Shown here: positions 1 through 10,146 of the stretch, one piece after another
How positions within the stretch are numbered: the first letter of the stretch is position 1
How the letters are laid out: each line of letters starts with the position of its first letter
Assembly: GCA_944322675.1 (NCBI GenBank)
Contig: CALUPO010000006.1
Location: 59,394-123,393 of the forward strand
Direction: 5' to 3'
Length of the DNA stretch: 64,000 bases
Source of the DNA: Candidatus Gastranaerophilales bacterium
GTDB lineage: Bacteria > Cyanobacteriota > Vampirovibrionia > Gastranaerophilales > Gastranaerophilaceae
Notes under the pieces: model-generated
Told to the model about the DNA's origin: nothing
Database searches by the model: none
Seen by the model: the letters and a program-made list of their open reading frames with translations, nothing else
Translations under genes and position numbers: made by a program

Positions 1-1372
1 GTTCATAAATTTGAGTACGTCCTTCAACATAGCTTATTTCATTTTCATAAACATTAATACTATCAGCATAAGTGCTTCCATAACTTTCACTTACATTATC
101 TAAAGGAACGTACATATATGACCAATCGTCATTTTCGTCTTTATAGCGATATAAAGCTTGATTCTTATCAACATTAATCATACCCGCAACAGCAGCTTGA
201 TTTGCATATTGTGTATAACTTGGCACAACAACAGCATTATTAAACTCAGATGAAGATGAATATCCTTGAGGATTATCAGCTGTTGCACTTATTGATTTTA
301 ACATTCCTCTTAACATTGAAATCATATCTTCATTTGTTATATCTGTATTAATTGCTCCTTCACCTGTGCCTGCATAATACAAACTTAATGCAGCTTGACT
401 GGCTTTTGAGGCATTTGCTCCTATATTAAGAGGATCATATCCTGTAGAATCAAATAAAATATCATATAAGTCTTCACGTCCATTATCATTTTTATGATCA
501 TAAACAAGACCTGCTAAATCATCCATATTTGTAATATTTTTAATATCATCCCAGGTTAATTCATTAACACTTACGGTATTTAATATCTTTAATAACTCAT
601 CTTGTTCATTTGTATCAGTAACTATATTATCTAAACTATCTGTAGCAGCACTAGAGTAATTGGGCAAGCTATAAGCACGTGCAGCTGCCTTTTGCGAAGC
701 CTCTGTTAATTCATCAATTTGCTCATCTGTAAATGAATCAGGTCGCATATATTTCTTTAATGCTTCTGTACCAGCACTTTTTGCATCAGAAATTCCTAAA
801 GCTGCAGCTAAATCTCTTTGAGTTGAAGAGCTTACTTTTTCAGTACTTTTTTCAGCACTTAGTTTTGCTATTTGCTCCTCAATCGTTTTCATATTTTCAT
901 AAATACTCAAATTATCTTTATATTTTGATAATGATCTTGCAGCCTCTTCACTACCAACCAATTCCATTTGATATGATTCTCCATCAATATTTGTATTTAA
1001 ATATTGATATTCTTCTCCACCATCAATATCAGTAGGTTTAGAAAATGAAACATTATTATATGTAGACTTACTTAATACTTTTTCAGTTGCAGGACTTTTA
1101 TATCTAATATTGTAATTATATGCTCCATCTTTTTTTGTAATATTTAAAACCTGAGATTCACCATATCCGGCATCAAATTTGTAAACTATTTTAGTATAAT
1201 CACTTGGACTTGGTGCTGTTGGAACAGCCATTTCCAACATTTGATTATAAATAGCCGAAGATTTTTGACTTAAATTTATACGCTGTTGGTTAATCTGTTG
1301 ACCTTCAAATTCAACTTGATTTTTTCTTGCGTGTAACGAAGTTAAACGCAAGGACGATGCCGCCATACCCAT
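1..1372 (-). CDS. Large MGMAAS-type protein, 5' part only (runs off the left edge)
   Basis: An uninterrupted minus-strand frame of 457 codons runs from the ATG at 1370-1372 to the window edge, so the C-terminus is missing. A GGAG ribosome site (1383-1386) sits 10 nt upstream; a second in-frame ATG (1364-1366) is less well placed. The protein begins MGMAASSLRLTSLHARKNQ and continues with a Gln/Asn-rich amphipathic helix. It has no Sec signal peptide or membrane segment in the visible part, and is rich in Ser, Thr, Asn and Asp. I recall an N-terminus of this kind as recurrent in large Gastranaerophilales proteins of unknown function; that is memory, not a search. A helical N-terminus without a signal peptide also resembles flagellar or type III exported axial proteins, which is inference only. 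A sigma-28-like promoter precedes it at 1415-1442. Function unknown. Confidence 0.85.
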   Translation of the reverse strand, partial: MGMAASSLRLTSLHARKNQVEFEGQQINQQRINLSQKSSAIYNQMLEMAVPTAPSPSDYTKIVYKFDAGYGESQVLNITKKDGAYNYNIRYKSPATEKVLSKSTYNNVSFSKPTDIDGGEEYQYLNTNIDGESYQMELVGSEEAARSLSKYKDNLSIYENMKTIEEQIAKLSAEKSTEKVSSSTQRDLAAALGISDAKSAGTEALKKYMRPDSFTDEQIDELTEASQKAAARAYSLPNYSSAATDSLDNIVTDTNEQDELLKILNTVSVNELTWDDIKNITNMDDLAGLVYDHKNDNGREDLYDILFDSTGYDPLNIGANASKASQAALSLYYAGTGEGAINTDITNEDMISMLRGMLKSISATADNPQGYSSSSEFNNAVVVPSYTQYANQAAVAGMINVDKNQALYRYKDENDDWSYMYVPLDNVSESYGSTYADSINVYENEISYVEGRTQIYE

Positions 1373-1414
1373 TTTTTTAAATCTCCATTTTTTTCCTAAC
1401 GATACACATAATAT

Positions 1415-1442
1415 TTATCGGCAAAATAAATTTATTTCTTTA
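1415..1442 (-). promoter_or_regulatory. Sigma-28 (FliA)-like promoter of the MGMAAS gene
   Basis: On the minus strand the -10 element GCCGATAA (1415-1422) is an exact match to the FliA -10 consensus. A TAAAGAAA box (1435-1442) lies 12 nt upstream; the FliA -35 consensus is TAAAGTTT with an 11-nt spacer. The -10 ends 42 nt before the start codon. No competing sigma-70 pair is obvious. Upstream towards 1536 the gap is otherwise plain AT-rich sequence. Confidence 0.5.
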
Positions 1443-1536
1443 ATTTTTAATGAAATAAACTTAAAAAAACTTAACATTTTTCTTTAAAATGCCCAATTGA
1501 CAATAGTTTTCATAAACTATATTTGTAAAATTTACT

Positions 1537-2394
1537 TTACAAAACTTCATAACCTTTGTTGATAGTTTTTATATTGTTAAAAATCAAATATTTATCTGGA
1601 TTAAAGTCATAATAATCAAATGTATCATTTACTATATAAAAAACAGAACCACTGCCTGTCATAATCGCACTCGGTTTAATTTTTTTTATATACATAAACT
1701 CATCAAATTCATTCACTAATTGTGTTTCTAAATCATTATAAAGAAAGTTTTTATCAAATTGATTACTCTGAATAATTTTTGCAAGTTTAATTGTATTATC
1801 ATTTTTTATTTTAATTTTTTGTTCTGAATATTTTTTATAAGCATAAAAAGCTTTTATTCCAATATATCTAGGCTTTATTAAAGAAACATGCAATTCTTTA
1901 ATATCATTTAATTTTTGCACAACTTCACCTCTTGAAGTACATAAACAAGTTCCGCCTTTTAAACAAAAATTTAAATCTGAGCCCAAAATACAACACAATT
2001 CATCTAACTCATTTTGATTTAATATATTACAAAAATAATTGTTTAAAACAGCCAAAGTTGCGGCTGCATTTGAACTTCCGCCCGCTAATCCAGCTTCAAT
2101 CGGTATATTTTTTTCAATATACACTTCAAATTTATTATTTTGAATACATGCTTTTTTTAAAAACAAATCAATAGCTTTATATACAAGATTAGAATTATCA
2201 TATGGTATAGATGATACATTACCGCTTAATATAATTTCATTATTTAACTTACTTTTAGATATCTTAAAAGTTAAAATATCAAAAAGATTAATATTTTGCA
2301 TAATAGATTGAATATTGTGAAAACCATCATTTGAACGTTTATTTAAAACTTCCAAAGTTAAATTGATTTTAGCATAAGTTTTTACTTTAATCAT
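1537..2394 (-). CDS. ispE: 4-diphosphocytidyl-2-C-methyl-D-erythritol kinase
   Basis: IspE phosphorylates CDP-methylerythritol with ATP in the cytoplasmic MEP pathway to isopentenyl diphosphate. The 285-residue length is normal. Residues 1-25 carry the family N-terminus (KVKTYAKINLTLEVL). Residues 97-112 hold the GHMP-kinase ATP loop (IPIEAGLAGGSSNAAA), and the C-terminal GHMP motif MTGSGSVFYIV lies near residue 245. Its ATG overlaps the stop of the upstream tolC-like gene in an ATGA arrangement (2391-2394), so the two are probably translationally coupled. That puts an isoprenoid enzyme at the end of an efflux operon, most likely by read-through rather than shared function. Confidence 0.95.
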   Translation of the reverse strand: MIKVKTYAKINLTLEVLNKRSNDGFHNIQSIMQNINLFDILTFKISKSKLNNEIILSGNVSSIPYDNSNLVYKAIDLFLKKACIQNNKFEVYIEKNIPIEAGLAGGSSNAAATLAVLNNYFCNILNQNELDELCCILGSDLNFCLKGGTCLCTSRGEVVQKLNDIKELHVSLIKPRYIGIKAFYAYKKYSEQKIKIKNDNTIKLAKIIQSNQFDKNFLYNDLETQLVNEFDEFMYIKKIKPSAIMTGSGSVFYIVNDTFDYYDFNPDKYLIFNNIKTINKGYEVL

Positions 2395-3839
2395 AATAAA
2401 GGTGCTTTAGCTTCTTTTAAAGGGACTCCAACTACTTTTTCTAAATTTGCAGCTGCTATATTATAATCCAAAAGTGTTTTATAATAATCAAGTTGTGCAT
2501 TTCGATAAGTATTTTCAGCATCCTTAAACTCAATGGCATCACCAAGCCCAACTTTATACCTGCCATCTGCCAGATCATATTGTTCTTTAGCTTGAGATAA
2601 AGCCATTTTAGAAACAGGTATAGAATCTTCAAGTTCAATCAAACTTATATAAGCTTGTTTCACTTCTAAATAAACACTTTGTTTTTGAACTTCATAATCA
2701 CTTTCATCTTTTTTATAAGTTGCTTTTGCTTCATCAACCTGTTTTTTTAATTTCATAAGATTAACAAGCTCATAAGATAAAGACCCACCAAATGTATAAC
2801 CATAGTCAGCATTAAATTCACGTCCACCTAAATTATAACTTGCAGCAAGTTTCACATCAGGTAAAAAAGCAACTTTTGAAGCTTTAACAAGATATTTTGA
2901 AGCTTCTGCTTTTTTTTGTGCTGATAATAAAGCAGGTCGTGACTGATAAGCATCATTTAAAAGATTATCAAAATTTACCTCATAATAACTTGAAGCTAAA
3001 TTATCAGAAATTTTATAAGGTTCTTTATTTGGAATACCAAGAGCATTATTTAGATTTGCATAAGCTACATCAATAGCATTTTTTGCTTTAATATGACTTA
3101 ATTTCACGCTACTTAAGTTATGCTCTGCAGTTATTACATCAATTTTAGCCTTAACTCCAATATCATAGTACGATTTTGCCTGAGCTAAATGTGACTCATA
3201 GATTTTAACCGATTCTTTTAGTATATTCTCCTGTTGAATTGCATATAATAGATTAAAATACGCTTCTTTTACCTGATAAACAATTGTATTTATTGTTTCA
3301 TCAAGATTTTTTGCTGTTGCCTCATATGTTCTTTTAGCCATATTTGCAGATGTTCTTGTTTTACCAAAATCATAAACAAGTTGTGTTGCACTTACTGAAA
3401 CTGTATTTATAAAGTTATAAGGCTGCATCTTTATTGAACTTAATGCAGGCATTAAATTTTTTGTTCTATCATAACCAATTGAAGCTGAAAATTCCGGAAA
3501 ATAATTTGCCCACGCCTGTCCTATCTTTGTCTTATAAATTTCTTTATTATATATAGCTGACTGAATTTGAGGATTATTAGCAAGTGCTATTTTAATACAT
3601 TCATCAAGATTAATAGAAGGTGCTTGTGTAACAGACCCTTCAATTGTTTTATTTCCTTCACTGCTTATTGATTGTATAGCATCCTCAATTGATGGGGTAA
3701 TAATTTCTAATGTATTATTAAAGGAAGATGATGTATCCTCTTCTATAACAACTTCAGGTGCAATTTCATTTGCTGAAACACTCAAATTAAAATATACCCC
3801 GAATAATATTATTAATGTTAGAATTTTATAAATATTCAC
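2391..3839 (-). CDS. TolC-family outer-membrane efflux protein
   Basis: Outer-membrane channel protein of an RND efflux system. Residues 1-23 form a Sec signal peptide ending in an SVSA cleavage site. A Ser/Thr/Glu-rich linker of about 50 residues follows, then two TolC/OEP repeats (about 75-270 and 280-470) with long heptad-like helices and the typical LDECIKIALANNPQI opening. The start is GTG with a GAGGA ribosome site about 8 nt upstream. It is the third gene of acrA-acrB-tolC on the minus strand, 24 nt after acrB and overlapping ispE by 4 nt. The 482-residue length is usual. The substrate cannot be read from sequence. Confidence 0.93.
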   Translation of the reverse strand: MNIYKILTLIILFGVYFNLSVSANEIAPEVVIEEDTSSSFNNTLEIITPSIEDAIQSISSEGNKTIEGSVTQAPSINLDECIKIALANNPQIQSAIYNKEIYKTKIGQAWANYFPEFSASIGYDRTKNLMPALSSIKMQPYNFINTVSVSATQLVYDFGKTRTSANMAKRTYEATAKNLDETINTIVYQVKEAYFNLLYAIQQENILKESVKIYESHLAQAKSYYDIGVKAKIDVITAEHNLSSVKLSHIKAKNAIDVAYANLNNALGIPNKEPYKISDNLASSYYEVNFDNLLNDAYQSRPALLSAQKKAEASKYLVKASKVAFLPDVKLAASYNLGGREFNADYGYTFGGSLSYELVNLMKLKKQVDEAKATYKKDESDYEVQKQSVYLEVKQAYISLIELEDSIPVSKMALSQAKEQYDLADGRYKVGLGDAIEFKDAENTYRNAQLDYYKTLLDYNIAAANLEKVVGVPLKEAKAPLL

Positions 3840-3863
3840 TTGAATTTTCCTCGTATAACGTTT

Positions 3864-6800
3864 TTAATTACCATTATTATTTACTTTTTTCACTTTTTCC
3901 ATAATTTTATTGATAACATACTGAACTATTACATAAAATGCGGGAACAAGCATTGTACCGGCAACACCGGCAGCCAACATACCACCAAAAACAGTAGTAC
4001 CAACAGAAACACGACTTGCCGCACCTGCACCGTGTGCAAGTAACAAAGGTACAACACCAAGTACAAACGCAACAACTGTCATAACTACAGCACGGAAACG
4101 TATATGTGCTGCTTTCATAGCAGCATCCTCAATACTTAAACCATCTTTTTCATGTAATTCTTTTGCAAATTCAACAATTAAAATAGCTTGTTTTGCAGCT
4201 AGCCCTATTAACATAATCATACCTACTTGAGAATATAAGTCAAATTCCTGGGCTGTTATTAACTGGAACAACAAAGCACCCACAGTTGCTATAGGAGCTA
4301 TAAGTAATACAGCAACCGGTATCATCCAGCTTTCATATAATGCCACTAAAAATAAATAAACAAAAAGTAAAGCAAGTGCCATTACATAACCTGTAGTACC
4401 TGATGATTCAATTTCTTGTTTTGAAGTACCTGACCATTCAAAAGTTATATCAGATGGAAAATTCTCATCAGCCAATTCTTCCATAACTTTCATTGCTTCA
4501 CCTGAACTTTTACCAGGTCCAGGACTTCCGTTAAATTGAATTGAACGATATTGATTATAACGATTTATAGTTGTAGCACCAATATGTTCTTCTAAAGAAA
4601 CCATAGTTGCTATAGGTATCATACGACCTTTATTATTCATAACATATAAATTCGTAAGATCTGATGGTCTATTTCGAAATTCTTTATCGGCTTGCATTTG
4701 TACACGAAATACACGACCCATCTTGTTAAAATCATTTATATAAGCCGTACCATAATTTGAACTTAATGTTAAATATAATTCAGATAACGAAACTCCCTGA
4801 GCAAGAGCTTGATCATAGTCTATATTTACATAATATTGAAGCATATTAGCTTGATATGTGTTGAAAACATTTGACAATGCTTTATTTTGATTTGCCACAA
4901 CCATGAAATTATTAGCTATACTTGATAATTCCTGAGGAGTATATTCTCCTTTTGAAAGCATTTGAAATTCAAAACCTCCATACATACTCAAACCTGATAT
5001 CGCAGGCGGTGTTATAATATAGATATTTGCATCTTTTATTGGTGCAAAAGCTGCTTCAACTTTTTCTTTTATTTTCCACATAGATAAATCAGTTTCTTTT
5101 CCTTGCAACTTACGAATAATTTTTTGTATTAAACTAAACTGACGTTCCTTAAATTCTTTAAATTCCATAACTATAAATGCGGTATTAGAACCATTCATAC
5201 CTATAAAACACATTGTACGTTCTATACCTTCAATATTTCTTATACTTTTTTCCATTCTTTCAACAACATCGTAAGTTCTTGAAATAGAAGCACTTGCAGG
5301 CAAATTAACAGATGTTAATAAAACACCTTCATCATCAGTTGGAACAAATCCGGTTGGTATAATTTTAAATAAAAACGCACTTAACAAACATAAAAGAATA
5401 AATGTAGTAATTGTAAGTTTTTTATTATACACAAATTTTGCAACATAAGTCATATAGACATCTGTTAATTCTTTAAATTTTTCGTCAAATTTTGCTATAA
5501 GTTTTGGCTTTTGCTCTTTTGGTCTTAAAATAGTTGTACATAAAGCTGGTGACAAGGTTAATGCTACGATTGCAGATAAAGCAATTGAAACAGCGATACA
5601 AACTCCAAATTGTTTATACATTAAACCACTTAACCCTGGAACAAAAGCAACTGGAACAAATACCGCCATTAAGACCATTGCCATAGCAACAAGAGCTCCA
5701 CCAACTTCCTCCATTGTTTTTTGTGTTGCAACTTTAGGATCATCACCTTCTTCCATGTGTCGTTGAACGTTTTCAATTACAACTATTGCATCGTCTACAA
5801 CCGTTCCAACAGCAAGAACCATAGCAAACAAAGTTAACATATTTATAGACATTCCAAAAATTGGCAATGCAACAAATGTACCAACCAAAGAAACAGGTAT
5901 AGCTATTAAAGGAACAAACGTTGCACGAACAGAACCCAAAAACAAATATGTCAATACTATTACAATAAATGAAGCTTCAAAAATAGTCTTTACAACTTCT
6001 GCCATAGCTTCCTTAACAAAAATAGTTTCATCACGCAAAACTTTCAACTCAATACCCGGTGGAACATCTTTCTTTAATCTTTCAAGCTCTTTAGATACTT
6101 TATTAGCAACATCTATTGCATTTGCACCAGGTATTTGAATAACCTGCATTAAAGCAAGAGGCTCCCCGTTTGCTCTTGCTATTGAAGAATATGAAACTTG
6201 ACCTAATTCAACTCGAGCTACATCTTTTAATAATATTTTTGAACCTGAAGGATTTTCTCGAACTATAATTTTTTCAAATTCTTCAGGCTCAACCAAACGA
6301 CCTTTAGTTATTAATGTCACCTGAAGTTTTTCTTTATCATCTGATGGAAGCATACCAAATGCACCGGCTGATACTTGAGTATTTTGATTTGTAACAGCTT
6401 CTTGAATTTCAGATACTGAAACATTTAATTGTGCCATTTTTATAGGATTTATCCATATACGCATACTATAATCACCGGCACCAAAAACAGTAATATCACC
6501 AACACCAGGCACACGTGCCAGTTCATCTTTTACATAAACTGATGCATAATTTGATAAATAAAGTTCGTCATACATCTTATTTGGTGAGGTTACACCTATA
6601 ATCATTAAACCAGCACCACTCACTTTTGTTCTTGCATTCACACCCAACCGTTTAACTTCTTCCGGCAAACGCGGCTGAACCTGTTGAAGACGATTCTGTA
6701 CGTTTACTAGTGCTATATCTTTATTAGTACCCGTTTTAAAGTATATCGTTAACTGATACGAATCATCCTGAGATGTTGAAGTCATATATATCATATTTTC

Positions 6801-7043
6801 AACACCATTTACTCCACTTTCAATAAGCGAGGCAACGGATGATTCAATTACACTTGCACTTGCACCAGGATAGGAAGCTGTTACTGATACCTGAACAGGA
6901 GTAATATCAGGATATTTCTCTAATTTTAAACTAAAAATAGCAAGTAAACCTAATATTGTAATAAATATAGAAATTACAAATGCAAATCGTGGTCGTTTTA
7001 TGAAAAAATACGTATTATCCTTTTGTTTGTTTTTATTATCCAT
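3864..7043 (-). CDS. RND efflux pump inner-membrane transporter (AcrB/HAE1 type)
   Basis: Proton-driven trimeric inner-membrane pump. The 1059-residue protein has the RND layout: TM1 near residues 18-36, a periplasmic porter domain, TM2-6 (about 340-500, with the [20 protein letters not shown] segment carrying the paired TM4 aspartates of the proton relay), a second porter domain, and TM8-12 from about 880 to 1040. The opening [17 protein letters not shown] and the motif [13 protein letters not shown] are typical of HAE1 pumps. Its ATG overlaps the acrA stop (TAATG), so the subunits are coupled. Drug or bile-salt efflux is likely from the family, but unproven. Confidence 0.95.
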   Translation of the reverse strand: MDNKNKQKDNTYFFIKRPRFAFVISIFITILGLLAIFSLKLEKYPDITPVQVSVTASYPGASASVIESSVASLIESGVNGVENMIYMTSTSQDDSYQLTIYFKTGTNKDIALVNVQNRLQQVQPRLPEEVKRLGVNARTKVSGAGLMIIGVTSPNKMYDELYLSNYASVYVKDELARVPGVGDITVFGAGDYSMRIWINPIKMAQLNVSVSEIQEAVTNQNTQVSAGAFGMLPSDDKEKLQVTLITKGRLVEPEEFEKIIVRENPSGSKILLKDVARVELGQVSYSSIARANGEPLALMQVIQIPGANAIDVANKVSKELERLKKDVPPGIELKVLRDETIFVKEAMAEVVKTIFEASFIVIVLTYLFLGSVRATFVPLIAIPVSLVGTFVALPIFGMSINMLTLFAMVLAVGTVVDDAIVVIENVQRHMEEGDDPKVATQKTMEEVGGALVAMAMVLMAVFVPVAFVPGLSGLMYKQFGVCIAVSIALSAIVALTLSPALCTTILRPKEQKPKLIAKFDEKFKELTDVYMTYVAKFVYNKKLTITTFILLCLLSAFLFKIIPTGFVPTDDEGVLLTSVNLPASASISRTYDVVERMEKSIRNIEGIERTMCFIGMNGSNTAFIVMEFKEFKERQFSLIQKIIRKLQGKETDLSMWKIKEKVEAAFAPIKDANIYIITPPAISGLSMYGGFEFQMLSKGEYTPQELSSIANNFMVVANQNKALSNVFNTYQANMLQYYVNIDYDQALAQGVSLSELYLTLSSNYGTAYINDFNKMGRVFRVQMQADKEFRNRPSDLTNLYVMNNKGRMIPIATMVSLEEHIGATTINRYNQYRSIQFNGSPGPGKSSGEAMKVMEELADENFPSDITFEWSGTSKQEIESSGTTGYVMALALLFVYLFLVALYESWMIPVAVLLIAPIATVGALLFQLITAQEFDLYSQVGMIMLIGLAAKQAILIVEFAKELHEKDGLSIEDAAMKAAHIRFRAVVMTVVAFVLGVVPLLLAHGAGAASRVSVGTTVFGGMLAAGVAGTMLVPAFYVIVQYVINKIMEKVKKVNNNGN

Positions 7044-8236
7044 TATTTTTTACCATTTTCATTTTTCTTATCAATAACTTTAACTTTTGAACCTGGTTTT
7101 AACTTTTGTAAATTATTTGAAATAAATTTATCTCCAACTTTTAACCCGTCTGAGACAATCCAGTATCCTTTATACTGACCGGCTTTTTGAAATTGCTTTA
7201 ATTGAGCTTTGTTATCCTCATCAATAACATAAACAAAAGAGCCTGAAGTTGACTCTATAACAGCATCCTGAGGTAATAAAGCTACCTTTTGCTTATATTT
7301 TGAAGTTGTTTTTACAGTAACAAAATCACCAGGTACAAGTAATTTTTTCTTATTTGAAAAAGTAGCTCTTAATGATATAGTTCCGGAGCTTTCATCAACT
7401 TCATTATCAACAAAATCTATTTCACCCTCTTCATCATATATAGTTCCATCCGACATCACAACCTGTGGAACTATAAAAGATAATTTATTAACAAGTTCAT
7501 TTTTACCAGAATAACTTTTTAAATATCGTAAATAATCTTCACTTTTCATAGTAAAAGAAACATATATAGGATCAATAGATAAAATACGTACAAGCGTACC
7601 ACTTGAAGTATTAACAAGATTGCCTTCGGTTATTAAAATATCACCTACTTTTCCATCAATAGGAGAATAAATATTTGTATAGCTTAAATTTAACTTAGCT
7701 TGAGCAAGATTTGCACGATTCACATCAAGCAAAGCTTTTGTTGCATCGCGTTGTGCAAGTGCATCATCATAATATGATTTGCTTACAAAGTCTTGCTTTA
7801 CAAGCTCTCGAGCACGCTTTAACGACTTTTCATAATTTACAAGCTGTGCCTGAGACTCACGAACTGAAGCAGCTGCTTGATTAACTGCATTTTGATACTC
7901 ATTTGGTTCTATTTTATATAAAAGCTGACCTTTCTTTACAAATGCACCTTCTTTAAAATATTTTTCCTGAAGCCAACCATTTACCCTTGACACAACATTT
8001 ACTATTTTACACGCAACAACTCTACCAGATGATGAAGTACTTGTTGTTATATTATCCTCAATTACCTCACCAACGGTAACTTCAACAGGTGCCATTCTCA
8101 TTTTTGCTATCATTTGATTTTCAAAAAAAGCTTTCAATTGTTGAAAACCTATTAAAGCAAGAACAATTAGCGTCGGTATAACTATTTTTCTGCTTAAAAA
8201 CGGCTTTATTGCGTCAAATATTGATTTTATACTCAT
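7043..8236 (-). CDS. RND efflux membrane-fusion protein (AcrA/HlyD family)
   Basis: Periplasmic adaptor joining the RND pump to TolC. The 397-residue protein has an N-terminal membrane anchor (about 17-37), a barrel-sandwich/lipoyl half-motif (about 70-115), an alpha-hairpin with coiled-coil character (about 115-185), a second lipoyl half ([13 protein letters not shown] region, about 190-210), a beta-barrel domain and a membrane-proximal domain. There is no lipobox, so anchoring is by the helix. An AGAGG ribosome site lies about 8 nt upstream of the ATG. It is the first gene of acrA-acrB-tolC-ispE and has its own promoter (8317-8345) with a tandem repeat across it. Confidence 0.93.
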   Translation of the reverse strand: MSIKSIFDAIKPFLSRKIVIPTLIVLALIGFQQLKAFFENQMIAKMRMAPVEVTVGEVIEDNITTSTSSSGRVVACKIVNVVSRVNGWLQEKYFKEGAFVKKGQLLYKIEPNEYQNAVNQAAASVRESQAQLVNYEKSLKRARELVKQDFVSKSYYDDALAQRDATKALLDVNRANLAQAKLNLSYTNIYSPIDGKVGDILITEGNLVNTSSGTLVRILSIDPIYVSFTMKSEDYLRYLKSYSGKNELVNKLSFIVPQVVMSDGTIYDEEGEIDFVDNEVDESSGTISLRATFSNKKKLLVPGDFVTVKTTSKYKQKVALLPQDAVIESTSGSFVYVIDEDNKAQLKQFQKAGQYKGYWIVSDGLKVGDKFISNNLQKLKPGSKVKVIDKKNENGKK

Positions 8237-8316
8237 ACAATTATCCTCTTTATTAAAAATATCTTATTTATAAACTTTTCCCAAGTCTTAATTGTTTGTT
8301 TCTGCTACACTTATTT

Positions 8317-8345
8317 ATTATATTAAAAACTTTTTTAAATAACAA
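8317..8345 (-). promoter_or_regulatory. acrA operon promoter
   Basis: The minus strand reads TTGTTA (8340-8345), a 17-nt spacer and TATAAT (8317-8322). Predicted transcription starts near 8310 and gives a leader of about 75 nt before acrA. Confidence 0.6.
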
Positions 8346-8358
8346 CTTTTTTAAATAA
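8328..8358. repeat. Tandem direct repeat across the acrA promoter
   Basis: The 15-bp unit aacttttttaaataa occurs at 8328-8342 and again at 8344-8358, a 16-bp period. The two copies cover the spacer and -35 box of the acrA promoter and continue upstream of it. This arrangement suits a repressor or activator site, but the unit is itself A/T-only apart from one base, so chance or slippage is possible. Confidence 0.45.
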
Positions 8359-8371
8359 AAAATAAAGCTTT

Positions 8372-8821
8372 CTACTTTAACGTTTTATCCAAAAATAATT
8401 TAAACGTTTCCAAACTTTGAGTATATTGACCTGGTACTATAATTTCATTATTTTTATTAATTATGTATATTGTAGGAAAATATTCAATTTTATATTTTTT
8501 TAATAATTCTTCATTTTTTCTATCCTCACAATCGATTAGAACTATGTTATATTTATCCTTGTATTCATTATTTAAGCTTGCTAATTTTGGCATTAACCTC
8601 CTGCAATATGTACACCAGTTAACATAAAACACAAGCAACATTGGCTTGCTATCTTTAATTGCAGTTTGATAAGAATTTCCAAAATCATAGTTTAAAAAAC
8701 TTTTCGTTTTTTGACACCCTTCATTTGCTTGAATTTGTAATTCTTTTTCACTATTTTTACACCCTGTAAATATAATTGACAAAAACATTAAACATAATAT
8801 TATTAATATATTTTTTTTCAT
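8372..8821 (-). CDS. Thioredoxin-fold lipoprotein
   Basis: A 149-residue exported protein. Residues 1-21 are a lipoprotein signal with the lipobox FTGC, so it should be lipid-anchored facing the periplasm. The rest is a thioredoxin fold with the redox motif WCTYC and the family cis-Pro region (YFPTIYIIN). This matches DsbD-gamma/thioredoxin_7-type proteins, which reduce or isomerise disulfides in exported proteins. Its ATG overlaps the glgC stop by 4 nt (8818-8821), so it is co-transcribed with glgC although no functional link is evident. The exact substrate is unknown. Confidence 0.85.
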   Translation of the reverse strand: MKKNILIILCLMFLSIIFTGCKNSEKELQIQANEGCQKTKSFLNYDFGNSYQTAIKDSKPMLLVFYVNWCTYCRRLMPKLASLNNEYKDKYNIVLIDCEDRKNEELLKKYKIEYFPTIYIINKNNEIIVPGQYTQSLETFKLFLDKTLK

Positions 8822-10053
8822 AAAACTGCTCCTTTTGGAACCACTGTAATACCATTTTTTGTAACATAAAATCCACGTTTTATATCATCTTCCTTTGACA
8901 CACCAATTTTTGTATACGAAGGTATATCAACATTTTTATCTATTATAGCTTTTTTTATTTCACAATTGCGTCCAACATTAACATTTTCCATCAATATACT
9001 TTCACAAACATTAGAAAAGCTATTTATACGTACCTGAGGTGATAATATACATTTTGAAAGGCACCCGCCTGAAATTACACAACCTTCGGAAACAAGAGAA
9101 TTTGTTGCCATACCAATTCTATCATTTTCCTCCCATATAAATTTTGCAGGAGGATCATTGTAATTATATGTACGTATTGGCCAAGCTTTTGAATATAAAT
9201 TTAATTCAGGTGAATGACTTATTAAATCCATATTTGCACTCCAATATGCATCAATTGTACCAACATCTCTCCAGTATCCTTTTTCCGATTCAAGCATTTC
9301 AGGTACTTCATTTTTGGAAAAATCATATACAAAAATACTTTTTCCCTCTTTTAACATCTGAGGTATTATGTCCTTACCAAAATCATTATTTGAATTTTGA
9401 TTTAAAGCATCTTCGTTTAATGCGGATACAAGTTCTTTTGTTGTAAAAATATAATTCCCCATTGATGCAAGGCACATTTTGTCATTTCCGGGTATGGTTT
9501 TTGGCTTGATTGTTGGTTTTTCAATAAAATTTGTAAGCCTCCAATTTTCATCAACCTCGATAATACCATATTCACTTGCAAGTTCCAATGGCACAGGAAT
9601 AGCTGAAATAGTCAAATCCGCATTAACTTCCTTATGATAAGCATGCATTTGTGATACATCCATTTTATAAACATGGTCACCGCCAAATACACATACATAT
9701 TTTGGTGCTTCATCCAATATAATATTTAAATTTTGGAATACTGCATCAGCTGTACCTTTATACCAGGATGCATTTGTTCTCATTTGAGCCGGTACTAAAT
9801 CAACATACTGATTTATTGATGATGATAAGTTCCAACCTCTTGTTATATGTTTATTTAACGAATCTGACTTATATTGGGTAAGTATTTTTATCTTGAAATA
9901 ACCGGAATTTACAAAATTATTTAAAACAAAATCAATAATACGATACCTGCCACCAAAAGGTACAGCTGGTTTTGCCCTATCACGTGTTAATGGAAATAAT
10001 CTTTTACCTTCACCACCTGCAAGTATCATAACAAGTGTTTCATCTGTTTTCAT
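8818..10053 (-). CDS. glgC: Glucose-1-phosphate adenylyltransferase
   Basis: Makes ADP-glucose from glucose-1-phosphate and ATP, the committed step of bacterial glycogen synthesis. The 411-residue length is normal. The nucleotidyltransferase loop ILAGGEGKRLFPLT lies at residues 10-23, followed by RAKPAVPFGGRYRIIDF. The central CVFGGDHVYKMD, the substrate segment IEKP and a C-terminal left-handed beta-helix (about 300-400) are all present. There is no clear Shine-Dalgarno. Together with phosphoglucomutase, the GH77-like protein and the ROK kinase in this window it supports a glycogen store. Confidence 0.96.
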   Translation of the reverse strand: MKTDETLVMILAGGEGKRLFPLTRDRAKPAVPFGGRYRIIDFVLNNFVNSGYFKIKILTQYKSDSLNKHITRGWNLSSSINQYVDLVPAQMRTNASWYKGTADAVFQNLNIILDEAPKYVCVFGGDHVYKMDVSQMHAYHKEVNADLTISAIPVPLELASEYGIIEVDENWRLTNFIEKPTIKPKTIPGNDKMCLASMGNYIFTTKELVSALNEDALNQNSNNDFGKDIIPQMLKEGKSIFVYDFSKNEVPEMLESEKGYWRDVGTIDAYWSANMDLISHSPELNLYSKAWPIRTYNYNDPPAKFIWEENDRIGMATNSLVSEGCVISGGCLSKCILSPQVRINSFSNVCESILMENVNVGRNCEIKKAIIDKNVDIPSYTKIGVSKEDDIKRGFYVTKNGITVVPKGAVL

Positions 10054-10096
10054 ATTTTTTCACTTATTTTTATCTATTTTACTTTTTATAATAATA

Positions 10097-10134
10097 TAAT
10101 TGACTCTTAAAAAATATTTTTTAAGAGTCAATTA
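10097..10134 (-). terminator. Perfect 38-bp palindrome, probable terminator after the parvulin gene
   Basis: A perfect inverted repeat centred between 10115 and 10116, with no spacer; its core arms read TTGACTCTT and AAGAGTCAA. It begins 13 nt beyond the stop codon of the parvulin gene on the minus strand. A/T runs in the centre would give a U-rich 3' arm, so it could end transcription from either side. As DNA it could also form a cruciform or bind a dimeric protein. Confidence 0.6.
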
Positions 10135-10146
10135 ATGTATTTGTTA

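Noticed and set aside
733..1035. Plus-strand 100-codon frame inside the left-edge gene, and similar antisense frames elsewhere
   Set aside because: These are shadows of real genes on the other strand, with hydrophobic, repetitive translations and no ribosome sites.
4684..4691. GCCGATAA (FliA -10-like) on the minus strand inside acrB; another on the plus strand near 60957 inside proS
   Set aside because: Both are Ala-Asp-Lys/Asn codons within conserved coding sequence with no matching -35; chance matches are expected at about one per window.
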